DNA of 64,000 nucleotides from Dickeya lacustris (GTDB taxonomy: Bacteria; Pseudomonadota; Gammaproteobacteria; Enterobacterales; Enterobacteriaceae). Shown in pieces: positions 1-10,927 of the stretch (its first letter is position 1; every line of letters starts with the position of its first letter). The notes under the pieces were generated by a model. It saw nothing but the letters and a program-made list of their open reading frames with translations, was not told where the DNA came from and did not search any database. The stretch spans positions 2,046,001 to 2,110,000 of the forward strand of contig NZ_CP114280.1 in the NCBI RefSeq assembly GCF_029635795.1. The letters run 5' to 3'. A program made the translations under genes and the position numbers.

Positions 1-371
1 GGGCAGTGATTCGGGGCGAATGCACGGAGTCAAAAACCGGCAACCGTCGTAATATCATGACAGCTGGAAAAATAAAAACACCGTGCAATCCTTAACTTCA
101 GAGTAACCATCCGAAAATTTATCTCCAGATTATCTGCTAACCGTGGTGCATCTGATAAGGCTTTTATTGAACCGGGGAGATAAAAGGGAGTAATCATAAT
201 TGTCGGATTGGTAATATATATACGGCCATTCTTCACTTCATATCAAAAACAGTATTCAAATAACACCCTAAGACAATACCAATCCCTCACGCATTTACCA
301 GAACAGTCTCCTGATAATATTTTTACATCATCTCCGCTCACTATGTCTTTAACCCAAAGAAGTGATGAGAG
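1..371. other. Left edge of island, no convincing gene
   Basis: AT-rich stretch upstream of the Gp2-like gene. I see no coding signal I trust. A 68-codon minus-strand frame exists but has no recognisable product. The downstream gene probably draws its promoter from here; TAATAT-like hexamers lie near 315, but no good -35 partner is visible. The island probably continues past base 1. Confidence 0.4.
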
Positions 372-1001
372 ATGAACAGAGAAATCATTGTTGATGAAAC
401 CTATGGGCCGCTATGTCGTCATTATGTCGCCCGAATCGAGGAAACCCTTCACAAAGCGCTAAGGGCACACCCCCGTACACTGGCGCTGAGAATAGATTTA
501 CACATTCCTGACAGGGACCATATATCGGGCATGGCAATACGCAATAACGTTATCAGCCGCTTTATGGCGTCATTAGCGTCTCAGCTCGAAGCACAAAGGT
601 ATCGAAAAATGCAGTCAGGCATTCGGGTACACCAAACTGATTTGCGCTATATCTGGTGCCGTGAATTTGACTGGTTTGGTAACAAACCCCATTACCATGT
701 GGTGCTGTTACTGAATAAAGATACTTACCAGTCACCAGGGCACTACCTGTCAGATGACACCAATCTGGCAACGATGATCATTGCGGCCTGGAACCGGGCA
801 TTGGGAATGAAAGTTGCGGACACCCCACTGGCCCGTTCACTGGTGCATTTCCCTGAGAACCCCTGCTACTGGCTCGATGTAAACAGCGAAGAGAGTGAGC
901 GGACCTATTCCAGCCTGATGTTTCGGCTCAGGTATATGGCAAAAAACGCAACCAAGCACCACGAGGACCATCTCCGGGCTTTTGGTTGCAGCCAGCGCTG
1001 A
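372..1001 (+). CDS. Inovirus Gp2-like / YagK-YfjJ domain protein, likely HUH replication initiator
   Basis: A 209-residue protein resembling the YagK/YfjJ C-terminal domain and inovirus Gp2 proteins found in satellite-type islands. The sequence shows an HUH-type motif, HYH at residues 107-109 within PHYHVVLLLN, and a later Y188-MAK (YxxK). Together these fit a rolling-circle Rep-type nuclease with a catalytic tyrosine. The start at 372 has a purine-rich site (AGTGATGAGAG) just upstream. The next genes are an AlpA regulator and an unknown protein on the same strand, an arrangement common in P4-like elements. A role in island replication is inferred from the motifs and family resemblance. The family name is fairly secure, the activity less so. 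Confidence 0.7.
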   Translation: MNREIIVDETYGPLCRHYVARIEETLHKALRAHPRTLALRIDLHIPDRDHISGMAIRNNVISRFMASLASQLEAQRYRKMQSGIRVHQTDLRYIWCREFDWFGNKPHYHVVLLLNKDTYQSPGHYLSDDTNLATMIIAAWNRALGMKVADTPLARSLVHFPENPCYWLDVNSEESERTYSSLMFRLRYMAKNATKHHEDHLRAFGCSQR

Positions 1002-1121
1002 CGGAGATTTTCCTGCACCGAGGATCTTTTTTACAGCGTGACCGGTTGGTATGGCGGAGTCGGCTGGAGCATCAGATAACCACCGACTCCGGTATCCATC
1101 ACCCAGCCGGAGAATACCACC

Positions 1122-1334
1122 ATGACCAGCGAACCCAGCCTGCTCAAAGATCAATTCGTCGATATGGCGTTTATCACCAAATTGACCGGATTAACCGACA
1201 AATGGTTTTACAAGCTGATTCAAGACGGCGCATTTCCACCCCCCATCAAATTTGGTCGCCGCTCCCGCTGGCTGCAAAGTGAAGTGGAAGCCTGGCTCCA
1301 GCGCCGTATCGACCAATCCCGAGTATCACAATGA
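1122..1334 (+). CDS. alpA: AlpA family DNA-binding regulator
   Basis: A 70-residue MerR-like winged-helix protein of the AlpA/phage excisionase class. Typical features are the helix-turn-helix core (FITKLTGLTDKWFYKLI) and the segment PPPIKFGRRSRWLQSEVEAWL near residues 39-60, which is almost diagnostic. A GGAG ribosome site lies 8-12 bases before the ATG. In P4-like and cryptic prophage islands AlpA activates the integrase or acts in excision, so it probably controls mobility of this island, whose integrase gene sits 12 kb away at 13598-14845. Family call is secure; the target is inferred. Confidence 0.85.
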   Translation: MTSEPSLLKDQFVDMAFITKLTGLTDKWFYKLIQDGAFPPPIKFGRRSRWLQSEVEAWLQRRIDQSRVSQ

Positions 1335-1413
1335 CCTCCATTTTGCTTTCTGAACCATGCTGCGCGTGTCCGGCACGGTGCCAGAGGTGGGTAAACCTTC
1401 AAGGATTCTTAAT

Positions 1414-1989
1414 ATGCAAGAGACAAAAACACGTCATCACAGCCTGTTGACCCATTACCAGCGCTGGCTGAACGGCATTACCAGACTCGCCATACTTAAT
1501 GGCATGTGCCACCCGAACATTCAGGCCAGCCATCACCTGATGATTGCCAGCCTGTATTACCCAACCATCGGCCAGGTGAATGCCGTTGTACCGCAATCTC
1601 TGTATCGTCTGATTTACCAGCAGCCCTCTCCGCCCTCAATATCAATCGCTACCGATTTGAACATCAGCCTGGAGACAGAAACACTATTGCTGCTGCGACA
1701 TCCAATGCTGGAAGGTATTTTACTGGGCGAGTGCATTCGCCTGAAGCAACGCTCGTTGGCGAACAAGCTGATTAGCCTGTTTCAGCAATTCAGCTCACCG
1801 GAATACCGATACAAACTCGTCTGGCTGTGCTGGTACGATTTAATGCTAGGCGCGCCGCTGGAAGACTGGCAGGAGAATCTGAAGCGTAAAACACCGGGGG
1901 AGCTTGGTATCTGGCTGAACAAACGTCAGGACGAGAATGCCCTGCTGACACACATGATGGATGAGTATCTTCTGTTCATTGGGGAATGA
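1414..1989 (+). CDS. Island protein of unknown function, 191 aa
   Basis: I do not recognise a named family. The frame is open from 1357, but the ATG at 1414 is preferred because AAGGA lies 8 bases before it. The protein is soluble-looking and rich in Leu, with mostly helical character and several Tyr/Trp-rich segments (for example YKLVWLCWYDLML). It has no signal peptide, clear membrane helix or catalytic motif that I can see. It follows alpA on the same strand with an 80-base gap, a position often taken by small conserved cargo in AlpA/Gp2 satellite islands. Function unknown. Confidence 0.6.
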   Translation: MQETKTRHHSLLTHYQRWLNGITRLAILNGMCHPNIQASHHLMIASLYYPTIGQVNAVVPQSLYRLIYQQPSPPSISIATDLNISLETETLLLLRHPMLEGILLGECIRLKQRSLANKLISLFQQFSSPEYRYKLVWLCWYDLMLGAPLEDWQENLKRKTPGELGIWLNKRQDENALLTHMMDEYLLFIGE

Positions 1990-2226
1990 TGTTGATGAGG
2001 TTTTAGGAACAAAAGAGGTGAGGTATTTTCATGTATTTTTGTTAACCCCGGATATCTCCGAAAGAAAAGCTCGAGCTGGCAAGCCCGTTATCAACCTTGA
2101 GATATCAAGCCTGCGACAATTGACAATTTACTACGAACTTAATTCCTCTTAGGTGGATTAATCCTCCATCGACACATGCAGGCAGTTAAAGCTTGACCTG
2201 GAGGCATTAAACCCGGGTTGTAGTGG

Positions 2227-3053
<827 letters not shown>

Positions 3054-3088
3054 AACGGCAACGGGAAACCGCGCCCTGAGTTTCTCAA

Positions 3089-3400
<312 letters not shown>

Positions 3401-3518
3401 AATGTCACCTGTTTTTGACTATGAGGCGATGATATCACCTCTATTCAGGTGGCCAAATTTAGTGTGCCACTACAGGTCAACCATTCAGAAAGCACTCAAA
3501 CAAGCCGTCTAAACCAAT

Positions 3519-3540
3519 AGCCGGAGCCATCGCTCCGGCT
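3519..3540. terminator. Hairpin between the IS element and mrr
   Basis: A perfect 9-bp stem (AGCCGGAGC / GCTCCGGCT) with a 4-base loop, 13 bases beyond the mrr stop. On the minus strand only a weak T-rich tail (ATTGGTTT) follows, so termination is plausible but not strong. Confidence 0.55.
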
Positions 3541-3552
3541 CAGATTCACTCA

Positions 3553-4467
3553 TTACTCAAAATAATCCATATCCAGCTTAGGCACTTTAACCAAGCGTGA
3601 AGAAACACCGACTTCGTTTTCAATCATCAAATGAACCAGGCGTTCGCCATCAACCAGAACCATACCTTCAACGGAATGGGCAAAATCTCGCGCCTGAGAA
3701 GTAAAACCGGAAGTGGTGATAAACACACCACGTTTCGCCTTTTGTCCGGCCAGCGCACCATAGAACGCTTGCAGTTCTGGACGGCCAACGGTGTTTTGCC
3801 AGCGTTTAGCCTGTACGTAAACCTTTTCCAGCCCCAGCTTATCAAGCGAAATAATACCGTCGATACCACCATCACCGGTGCCGCCTACGCGTTGCAGGTC
3901 ATCCCGATGCCCGCCATATCCCAGACGATGAAGAACATCCAGAACGATAACCTCAAAACGTGTCGGGGATACTTGTAACAGATTTTCCAACAGCTCATCA
4001 GCAACTGCGTCCCGCAGCTCTTTTAACGCCTGATCAAGACGATCGTCCGGGCTGCTTTTTGCCAGCTCTTCCTGGTTCAGTATGGCTGGCCTTGGATCAA
4101 GATCGACAGCATCAGGTTGCTGCTTAAGCTTCACGTTCATAAAATCAAGCGCCAGATAGTTCACTTCCTCTTCAGTGAGTGGCAGGGGATGGGCATGTAC
4201 CCAATTAACTCCTTCTGGCGTTAAGCACCACTTGCCTCTGGATAAGCTTTGCGATAACCCGGCTCGCTTCAGGCGGTCATGTGCCCAACCAGCCCGATTT
4301 TTATAAACTAACTGACCGCTGGCAATTGCTTCTGACCGCTGATTATCATCAAGATTAAGTGCTTCAGCAGCGGCTTCGTGCGCATCGCGAGCCGGTACGC
4401 CATCAGGTTTACCTGCCAAATAGCGGAGTACTGGCTCAATAAATTTATCGTAGGTAGGAACGGCCAT
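3553..4467 (-). CDS. mrr: Mrr-type restriction endonuclease
   Basis: A 304-residue protein, the same length as E. coli Mrr. An N-terminal winged-helix DNA-binding domain (about 1-110) is followed by a PD-(D/E)XK nuclease domain with GDGGIDG and VYVQAKRW (the D...QxK variant) near residues 198-225. Mrr cleaves methylated DNA and is activated by foreign methyltransferases or high pressure. It sits at the distal end of the island's restriction cluster, behind the hsd operon and a metallopeptidase and on the same strand, but a 160-base gap suggests its own promoter. The ribosome site is AGGGATG. Family call is secure. Confidence 0.9.
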   Translation of the reverse strand: MAVPTYDKFIEPVLRYLAGKPDGVPARDAHEAAAEALNLDDNQRSEAIASGQLVYKNRAGWAHDRLKRAGLSQSLSRGKWCLTPEGVNWVHAHPLPLTEEEVNYLALDFMNVKLKQQPDAVDLDPRPAILNQEELAKSSPDDRLDQALKELRDAVADELLENLLQVSPTRFEVIVLDVLHRLGYGGHRDDLQRVGGTGDGGIDGIISLDKLGLEKVYVQAKRWQNTVGRPELQAFYGALAGQKAKRGVFITTSGFTSQARDFAHSVEGMVLVDGERLVHLMIENEVGVSSRLVKVPKLDMDYFE

Positions 4468-4630
4468 GGAAACATCCCTGATAATGTTTTTATTGGATTG
4501 GTTATCAAACCAATCAGCTATAAATTAGTTGGTTACTCAGCAACCAAGTGTACTTCCAACTTATGAGGACGGTGAACATATACACCATTGTTACCCATTT
4601 TGCTGCCCTAGGGAAAATCTCATCCCTACA

Positions 4631-5380
4631 TCATAAATCAGAAAAAATCACCCCGGCCATCCCATCCAGACGTGTTTTTACTATTTCCCATGCAGGCATC
4701 ACCTGTCCCATTAGCCGATAAAAGCGTTCGCTATGGTTATGCTCAGCGATATGACACAGTTCATGTAGAATCACATAATCAATGCATTCACGGGGGGCTT
4801 TGACCAAATAGGGGTTGAGCGTCAACCGACCATGAGGAGAGCAACTTCCCCATTGGGTTTGCATCGTTAAAAGGCGTAGTTGCGGACGTTCACTTACCCA
4901 TAATGCCTGTTCCAGCATCGCCTCTAATCGCCTGGAAAAAACCTCTTTAGCTCGGGTTTTGTACCAATCCACAAGCAACTGCCGAACCTTTGCTGCGTTT
5001 CTCTGGTGTAGCGTCACCTCCAGCTTGCCGCGCAACATCTTGACGCCCTGTATCCCTGATGGCTCTTCAAGAACCTTTAGCAGATATTGCTTACCCAAGT
5101 AATAATGACTCTCCCCGCTAATGTACTGCCGTGGAGTGATGTATTCACGCTGCTGGCGAAAATCACGTAGTTGTTGATATATCCAACGACCACGCTTTTT
5201 CACCGCATTCAGTACTGCATGATCGTCAGCATCCTTGGGTGCTGAAACAACCACCCTGCAATCTGGGTGTACTTTTATCAGCACGCGTCCAACTGACTGG
5301 AGACGCGAAACGCAGTCAAAACTAATTCGCTCATCACCGTAAAAAAAACACATTGACCTATGTGGACGTTGAGCAGACAC
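4631..5380 (-). CDS. YgjP-like (M48/DUF45) zinc metallopeptidase
   Basis: A 249-residue protein with the zincin signature HELCHIAEHNH near the C-terminus, preceded by TQWGSCSPHGRLTLNPYLV, both characteristic of YgjP/SprT-like DUF45 peptidases. The frame opens with GTG at 5378-5380; an ATG at 5351-5353 is an alternative start. It begins 3 bases beyond the hsdR stop on the same strand, so it is probably the last gene of the hsd operon. Peptidases of this family are recurrent neighbours of hsdR genes. A role in turnover of the restriction subunit is an idea from that association, not shown. Confidence 0.82.
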   Translation of the reverse strand: MSAQRPHRSMCFFYGDERISFDCVSRLQSVGRVLIKVHPDCRVVVSAPKDADDHAVLNAVKKRGRWIYQQLRDFRQQREYITPRQYISGESHYYLGKQYLLKVLEEPSGIQGVKMLRGKLEVTLHQRNAAKVRQLLVDWYKTRAKEVFSRRLEAMLEQALWVSERPQLRLLTMQTQWGSCSPHGRLTLNPYLVKAPRECIDYVILHELCHIAEHNHSERFYRLMGQVMPAWEIVKTRLDGMAGVIFSDL

Positions 5381-5383
5381 GAA

Positions 5384-8300
5384 TTAAACCCCACTCAACC
5401 CGACTCGGGTGATTTGTACGATCATCTCCACCATCTTTTTTGCTTGATCCATACCACCGCCAATCGCCTTGCATTCTTTAAACAGCATAGGTAGCAGTTT
5501 CTTACGGATATCCGCTTCAATGTTTTGTGGATTAATCGAGTTTTCCGCTACCGAAACGTCGACAAGCTGATCGAGAGTAAATGCCAGTTTTACCCATTTG
5601 TGCCTGTACCTGTGCATCAACAATCGCAAAAACCTCCGGCAGAATTTTTCTGAATACACCAAAATAAGCTTGAGCATGGTGATTACCGGCAAATGCATCA
5701 GGGATATCATTCAGCCGACGTTCTTGTACTTGCTCTTCAAACTCACGAAACAGCAGGTATTGCTTCAACGGATGATCAAATAACTTCTCCGCTTCTTCAA
5801 TCGCCTGACGCAATAGCTTAGAAAAAGCCTCCTGTGCGTAAGGGTCGTCACGCAGTTGCTGTTCAATCATCCGCGTGACGCGTGTTTTGATGATGTCTGT
5901 TTCGTTGCGAGTTTTCTCATCGCTCCAGTCTTCGGGTTGCTGGAATTGCCCCATCTGGCTCACTTCATATACGCCATCGGGCTCTCGGACCTCAACACCC
6001 ACCACGTGTTTATCCAGCAGTTTTTTCACCTGAGCAGCGTACTCATCGTAGTCGATACGCTCGCCCGCATCCTGCTGAACTAACTGGCGTAAGCTAGAGA
6101 ACTGACTCACCGTTTCTTTATAGTGATAACGATCATCATCACTGAAGCTCTTATCTTCAAAGAACGTAGCAGATTGCAATGCTACTTTCAGGCAACTGGC
6201 AAACGCCGTCAGCGCTTCGTAGAAGTCTTCACGCACCCTCAGATGAATATCGACAAGTTCGCCGTTTCGCTCTTCAATACGTGGTATTAGCACCTGGCGC
6301 AGTTGCTGGGTGTCATTCTTATTTTTCACACCAGAAAAAATTGCCCACAGATTTTTATAAAGCTGAGGGAGACGTTTGTACTCCGTGCTCATCTGGCCGT
6401 AGAGACCAACAAGATCGTTGATGTCGTAACCGCCTTGGGTACGGGAAGCGAGCTTTTGGTAGTGCTGAATGGTGGTATCCAGTTCGCGGAGAATGCCGCG
6501 ATAATCGATCAACAATCCAAATTTCTTTTTCGGATGTAAACGGTTAACGCGAGCAATCGCCTGGATCAGGTTGTGCCCTTTAAGCGGCTTGTCGATATAG
6601 AGCACGGCGTTTTTCGGCTCGTCAAAGCCTGTCAGCAGCTTATCGACCACAATCAGGATTTTGAGCGAATCATCTTTATCAAAACGCTCGATAATATGCT
6701 GGGTATAAACCTGTTCATCCTGCGAGCCAACATTCTCTTTCCACCACTGCGCCACTTCCGGCATGGTGGATTCATCGATCTCAGTATTACCCTCACGGGT
6801 ATCGGGCGAGCTAATAACCACCGCTGATTCAAATAAGCCTGCTTCATCAAGATATTTTTTATACTTAATCGCAGAGACCTTACTGTCACAGGCGAGCTGG
6901 CCTTTTAAGCCATCATCAATATTCTTGTCGAAGTGGTTAGCAATATCCAATGCGATAAGACGGATGCGATCGTCTGTGCTGTATATTTGCCCCTTTCTGG
7001 CAAACTTACGTTTGAGATCTGTTTTTTGTTCGTCGCTTAATCCTTCGGTAATACGTTCAAACCAGCTATCAATCGCACGTTCATTAACATCAAGGTCAGG
7101 AATTACGCTCTTCGTATAACAGCGGCGTTACCGTTTTGTCTTCCACTGCCCGCTGCATGGTGTAGGCATGCACAATCGGACCAAACTTATTGGTGGTTTT
7201 ATCGTCTTTTAGCAGCGGGGTGCCGGTAAAAGCGACAAACGCGGCATTAGGCAATGCCTGCTTCATGCGGATATGGTTTTCACCGCCCTGGCTACGGTGG
7301 CCTTCATCAATCAAGACGATAATATCTGAGCTGGTATTAACGCATCCCGGCAGCCGAATCGCGGTATTAAACTTCTGAATCAGCGAAAAAATAATGCGCT
7401 CCGTCCCTTTGCCAATCTGCTCCGCCAGCCGCGTACCGGAGGTCGCGATAGCAGATGCTTTATCTCGTTTCCCATACAATTCGCCGCCAGAAATAAAGGT
7501 ACGGCTGAGTTGTTTTTCCAGGTCAATACGGTCAGTCACCACCACAATGCGGCACTGCTTTAGGGTTTCATGCAGAATTAGCACCTTGCTCAGAAAAACC
7601 ATCGTGAATGATTTACCAGAACCGGTGGTATGCCAAATCACGCCACCTTCACGCCCACCATCAGGACGTTTGGTATTAATACGCTCAATCAGACGCTTGA
7701 TGCCAAACACCTGCTGATAGCGGGCAACAACCTTCCCCACTTTCTTATCAAACAGCGTAAAGTAGCGAGTCATCTCCAACAGACGAACTGGCGACAATAG
7801 GCTAATTAACAGCTTATCTTGCCCGGTAACGGCAAGTTCACCGCTCGTTATTAACTGTTGATACCAATCCACAATGGCTTGAGAACGATGGCTGAACAGC
7901 GCAGTGAATTGTTCTGTGGAAAGTGAGTGATTCTTGATGGCATACATCTCAGCATCCGAGATATCCTCTTCACGCCAGTTCGCCCAAAACTTCGCTGGCG
8001 TGCCGCAGGTGCCGTAACGGCCATCATGACCATTAATGGATAACAGTAGCTGGCTGTAAGCGAATAAACGCGGAATTTCATCGTGCCGCTGATTACGCAG
8101 GCTTTGCGAAATCCCTTCATCAAGGGTTGGGCCTTTTTTGGCATTACTATCTGGACGTTTGGCCTCGATAATCGCCAGCGGAATACCATTCACAAAACAA
8201 ACGATATCCGGCCTGCGCGACTCAATACCATTAGAGCGAGTCACACTGAATTCTTCAGTAAAGACAAAACTGTTATTCACCGGATTATGCCAGTCAATCA

Positions 8301-8670
8301 ACGCTATGGTGGGGTTAGCCTTTTTACTATCAATAAACTCAGTGACAGAAATACCGTACATCAGGTGGTTATAGAGTCTCTCATTGGCGGTGAGCAAACC
8401 TTCATTCAAAGCCGGGCTGTTTACTTCGGCAATCAGGTTATCAATCGCTTTATCGGAGAGCGGATAGTCCCGTCCTGCAAAAGTGAAGGTACGCTTTTGC
8501 AATTGCTCACGCAGAATCTGGCTTAATACCACCTGATCCGACTTATTACCACGTGCCTCCTGCGCCTGATCAGGCGTAATATATGACCACCCAAGACTGG
8601 TGAGTAATGTTAGTGCCGGTATTTTAGCGCTGTATTCTTCCTGAAATTTTGGCACATGTTGCATACTCAT
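5384..8670 (-). pseudogene. hsdR: Type I restriction subunit HsdR, interrupted by two frameshifts
   Basis: The reconstructed protein is about 1,095 residues and is the nuclease/translocase subunit of a type I system. The first segment (8670-7096) has the PD...EAK nuclease motif at residues 154-171, Walker A HTTGSGKS near 350, LIDEGH and FTGTP. The second (to about 5590) has the rest of the helicase, including IARVNRLHPKK. The third (from about 5590) is the C-terminal M-binding region. Break 1 (7101-7105): CGT AAT TCC TGA, where CGT ATT CCT would continue as RIPDLDVNERAID. Break 2 (5588-5591): AAAA where AAA would keep MGKLAFTLDQ. Both are single-base insertions. Its start overlaps the rhuM stop (ATGA). 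It is either a dead restriction subunit or an error-affected intact gene. Confidence 0.9.
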
Positions 8671-9716
8671 GGCGCATCCTTAGTTTTTGGATTGGTTTGC
8701 CACTGTAATAGCTCAGTGATATCCCGCTCACCCTCTGCTTCTTTTAAACGACGCTGTTGCTCGGCGAACTGTTCATATTCAGCCTGAGCCTTATCATCCG
8801 CCATTTTCTTGCTGATCGTACCTGCACCTTTTAATACATCACGATCGTTGAATTGCAAGAATTGATCTAATTTTTCCTGCCAGTCGCGTAAAAATATCTG
8901 CTGGCGTCGTCTGGCCTGATCTTCAGCAAAATCCAGCCACATATTGACCACGCGGTTCAGTTCATCAACTTCGCTTTGATTGAGATAATTTTTGGCGACG
9001 GTGACATCCCCTTTACGCACTTCGTCACCCTTGAAGCTGGTCAACCCCATATGCGGAAGACTGGCATCGGCGCGTTGGTGAATAAGTTCAGCCGCCGTTT
9101 TCCCGGTGCAAGCAAAATGCAGTTTATTCTGGATAGTCTGGAAAAAGAGTGTGGTCTCTTTCAGTGAAGGCTGATAATCCGCAGCGAGAGCAAAGATTTC
9201 CCGTACCCGTAAATAGACGCGCCGTTCGCTGGCACGAATATCTCGGATGCGCTCCAGCATCTCACCAAAGTAATCGGGCACCACTGACGGGCCGACCGGC
9301 GGATTTTTCAGCCGCTCATCATCCATCACAAAGCCTTTAATCAGGTATTCCTGCAAGGTTTGCGTGGCCCATTGGCGGAACTGGGTGCCCCGGGTTGAAC
9401 GAACACGATAACCAACGGCCAGCACCGCTTCAAGGTTGTAGTGATCGATCTCTCTTGCCACCTGACGCTTACCCTCTAAACGAACTATCCGGAATTTCCG
9501 GATAGTTGAATTTTGAGCAAGTTCGTCTTCAGCAAAGATGTTGACTAGATGTTCGTTAATGGTTCGCACATCTTTACCATACAGCTCCGCCATTGAAGCC
9601 TGCGACAGCCAAAGCGTTTCCGCTTCAAATCGGCATTCAACACGAGCACGGCCATCATCGCTTTGGAACAGCAGGAATTCACCTGCCGGGGCTTGAGGTA
9701 AGTGCTTAGCCGTCAT
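8667..9716 (-). CDS. rhuM: RhuM family protein within the hsd operon
   Basis: A 349-residue protein of the virulence-associated RhuM family. The N-terminal half has the characteristic region from FLLFQSDDGRARVECRF through LWLSQASMAELY, with RTINEHLVNIF and VGYRVRSTRGTQFRQWA. The C-terminal half has a Fic/DOC-like helical region, seen in NKLHFACTGKTAAELI. It overlaps hsdS upstream and hsdR downstream by ATGA junctions, so it is translationally coupled to the restriction genes. RhuM was named in Salmonella SPI-3; its biochemical role is unknown to me. Its placement between S and R suggests an accessory or control function. Confidence 0.85.
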   Translation of the reverse strand: MTAKHLPQAPAGEFLLFQSDDGRARVECRFEAETLWLSQASMAELYGKDVRTINEHLVNIFAEDELAQNSTIRKFRIVRLEGKRQVAREIDHYNLEAVLAVGYRVRSTRGTQFRQWATQTLQEYLIKGFVMDDERLKNPPVGPSVVPDYFGEMLERIRDIRASERRVYLRVREIFALAADYQPSLKETTLFFQTIQNKLHFACTGKTAAELIHQRADASLPHMGLTSFKGDEVRKGDVTVAKNYLNQSEVDELNRVVNMWLDFAEDQARRRQQIFLRDWQEKLDQFLQFNDRDVLKGAGTISKKMADDKAQAEYEQFAEQQRRLKEAEGERDITELLQWQTNPKTKDAP

Positions 9717-10927
9717 GCTGCCTCCGTTTTCACCCGGCGTTTACCGGTGAGCAGTTGCTGCATCAGGGCTTTTTTTTCTTGCTTTAGGTGGTTGAGCTTT
9801 TGTTTTAGGGTTTCGATTTCTTGGTCTGCAATGTTAAGTGATGTTGAAATTGCTTTTTGCTCCTCTAAGCTTGGCAACAAAATACTAAATTTTTTCACCA
9901 TGCCCGCATTTAGATTAGACTGTGTACCTTGTTGCCCTTGAAGTTTAATTTTTTCTTTCAAATGACTTAGAAAAAAATATAAATACTCATAGTGCAAATC
10001 TTGCTTCGGACGTATACCAAGAATTGCTTGAGAAGAACAAAGTGGGACTCGAGCAATACTACATTCTCCAATAGAAGCATACATTGCATAAAGAATGGTA
10101 TTTTCAGGATATAGTTTCGCAGAGCTATTTTCCAAACCAATATTAGAAAGAGTCTTATCAGTAGATGTGATCCACTTCCCTTGACTTGTCATATCAGCTA
10201 TCGAGACCCAAGGAATACCACCATTGTAGTATTCCTTAACAGAGGATGTAGGAGTTCCACCACTGCTCATATTGGCAACAGCTCCCAATATCGTTTTTTT
10301 CCACTTATCACTAAACCCCGGAAAACGTTTCTTTCCTGTAACCAATTGCTGCATCAATGCTTTTTTCTGCTGCTGGCTATTGTTGAGCAGTTGCTCAGTG
10401 GTAGTGATTGCCTTATCCCAGGTAGAAAGGATTTCGGCGATTTTCTTTTGCTCTCCGATAATGGGGATTAAAATGCTAACTTTAGATAAGTCTTTTTGCC
10501 CAATATTTGCTCGAATTGCACCTTGACCTAATTTAATTGCTTGTCTTCTATAACTAGAAGCTTGAAACAAAAAAGCTGAATAGTCAGGAATAATTTCATT
10601 TGCTTTTGGACGTCCCCTGATCACAAAACCACCAAAAGTGGCAACAGCATTATCTAGATAGACTGCTGCCATTGCTATTTCTTCAAATGTTTCTGAAGTT
10701 CGATTAAACAGTACATCGCCATACTTCAATTGGTAGTCGCTAAGCTGTTTCTCTGAGACCTGAACTCGACCAATAATCTTAGATTCTGTGAGAATGACAT
10801 TTCCAAAAACATCCATAACGTTGACAAATTTATAGCCACTACCGTATTGCTCTTTTTCAGTATTTAAGCCATTTTTAAACTCAAACAGATTCCCTAAAGT
10901 ATCTTTTTTCCACCCCTTAGGCACCAT
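9713..10927 (-). CDS. hsdS: Type I restriction-modification specificity subunit HsdS
   Basis: A 404-residue protein with two target-recognition domains (about 1-160 and 205-360), each followed by a conserved helix. The spacers are visible as two near-copies, QQKKALMQQLVTGKKRFPGF (about 187-206) and EKKALMQQLLTGKRR (near 385-399), the internal repeat that sets the gap between half-sites. It overlaps hsdM by 11 bases and rhuM by an ATGA junction. The target domains are AT-rich compared with hsdM, the usual sign of recombinational exchange. The recognition sequence cannot be read from the sequence. Confidence 0.93.
   Translation of the reverse strand: MVPKGWKKDTLGNLFEFKNGLNTEKEQYGSGYKFVNVMDVFGNVILTESKIIGRVQVSEKQLSDYQLKYGDVLFNRTSETFEEIAMAAVYLDNAVATFGGFVIRGRPKANEIIPDYSAFLFQASSYRRQAIKLGQGAIRANIGQKDLSKVSILIPIIGEQKKIAEILSTWDKAITTTEQLLNNSQQQKKALMQQLVTGKKRFPGFSDKWKKTILGAVANMSSGGTPTSSVKEYYNGGIPWVSIADMTSQGKWITSTDKTLSNIGLENSSAKLYPENTILYAMYASIGECSIARVPLCSSQAILGIRPKQDLHYEYLYFFLSHLKEKIKLQGQQGTQSNLNAGMVKKFSILLPSLEEQKAISTSLNIADQEIETLKQKLNHLKQEKKALMQQLLTGKRRVKTEAA

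Noticed and set aside
30..236. 68-codon minus-strand reading frame at the left edge
   Set aside because: No recognisable product and no supporting context; only a weak purine-rich site upstream.
1..371. Left attachment site of the leuX island
   Set aside because: No copy of the tRNA 3' end is visible here or elsewhere in 1-15000, so the left end must be outside the window.
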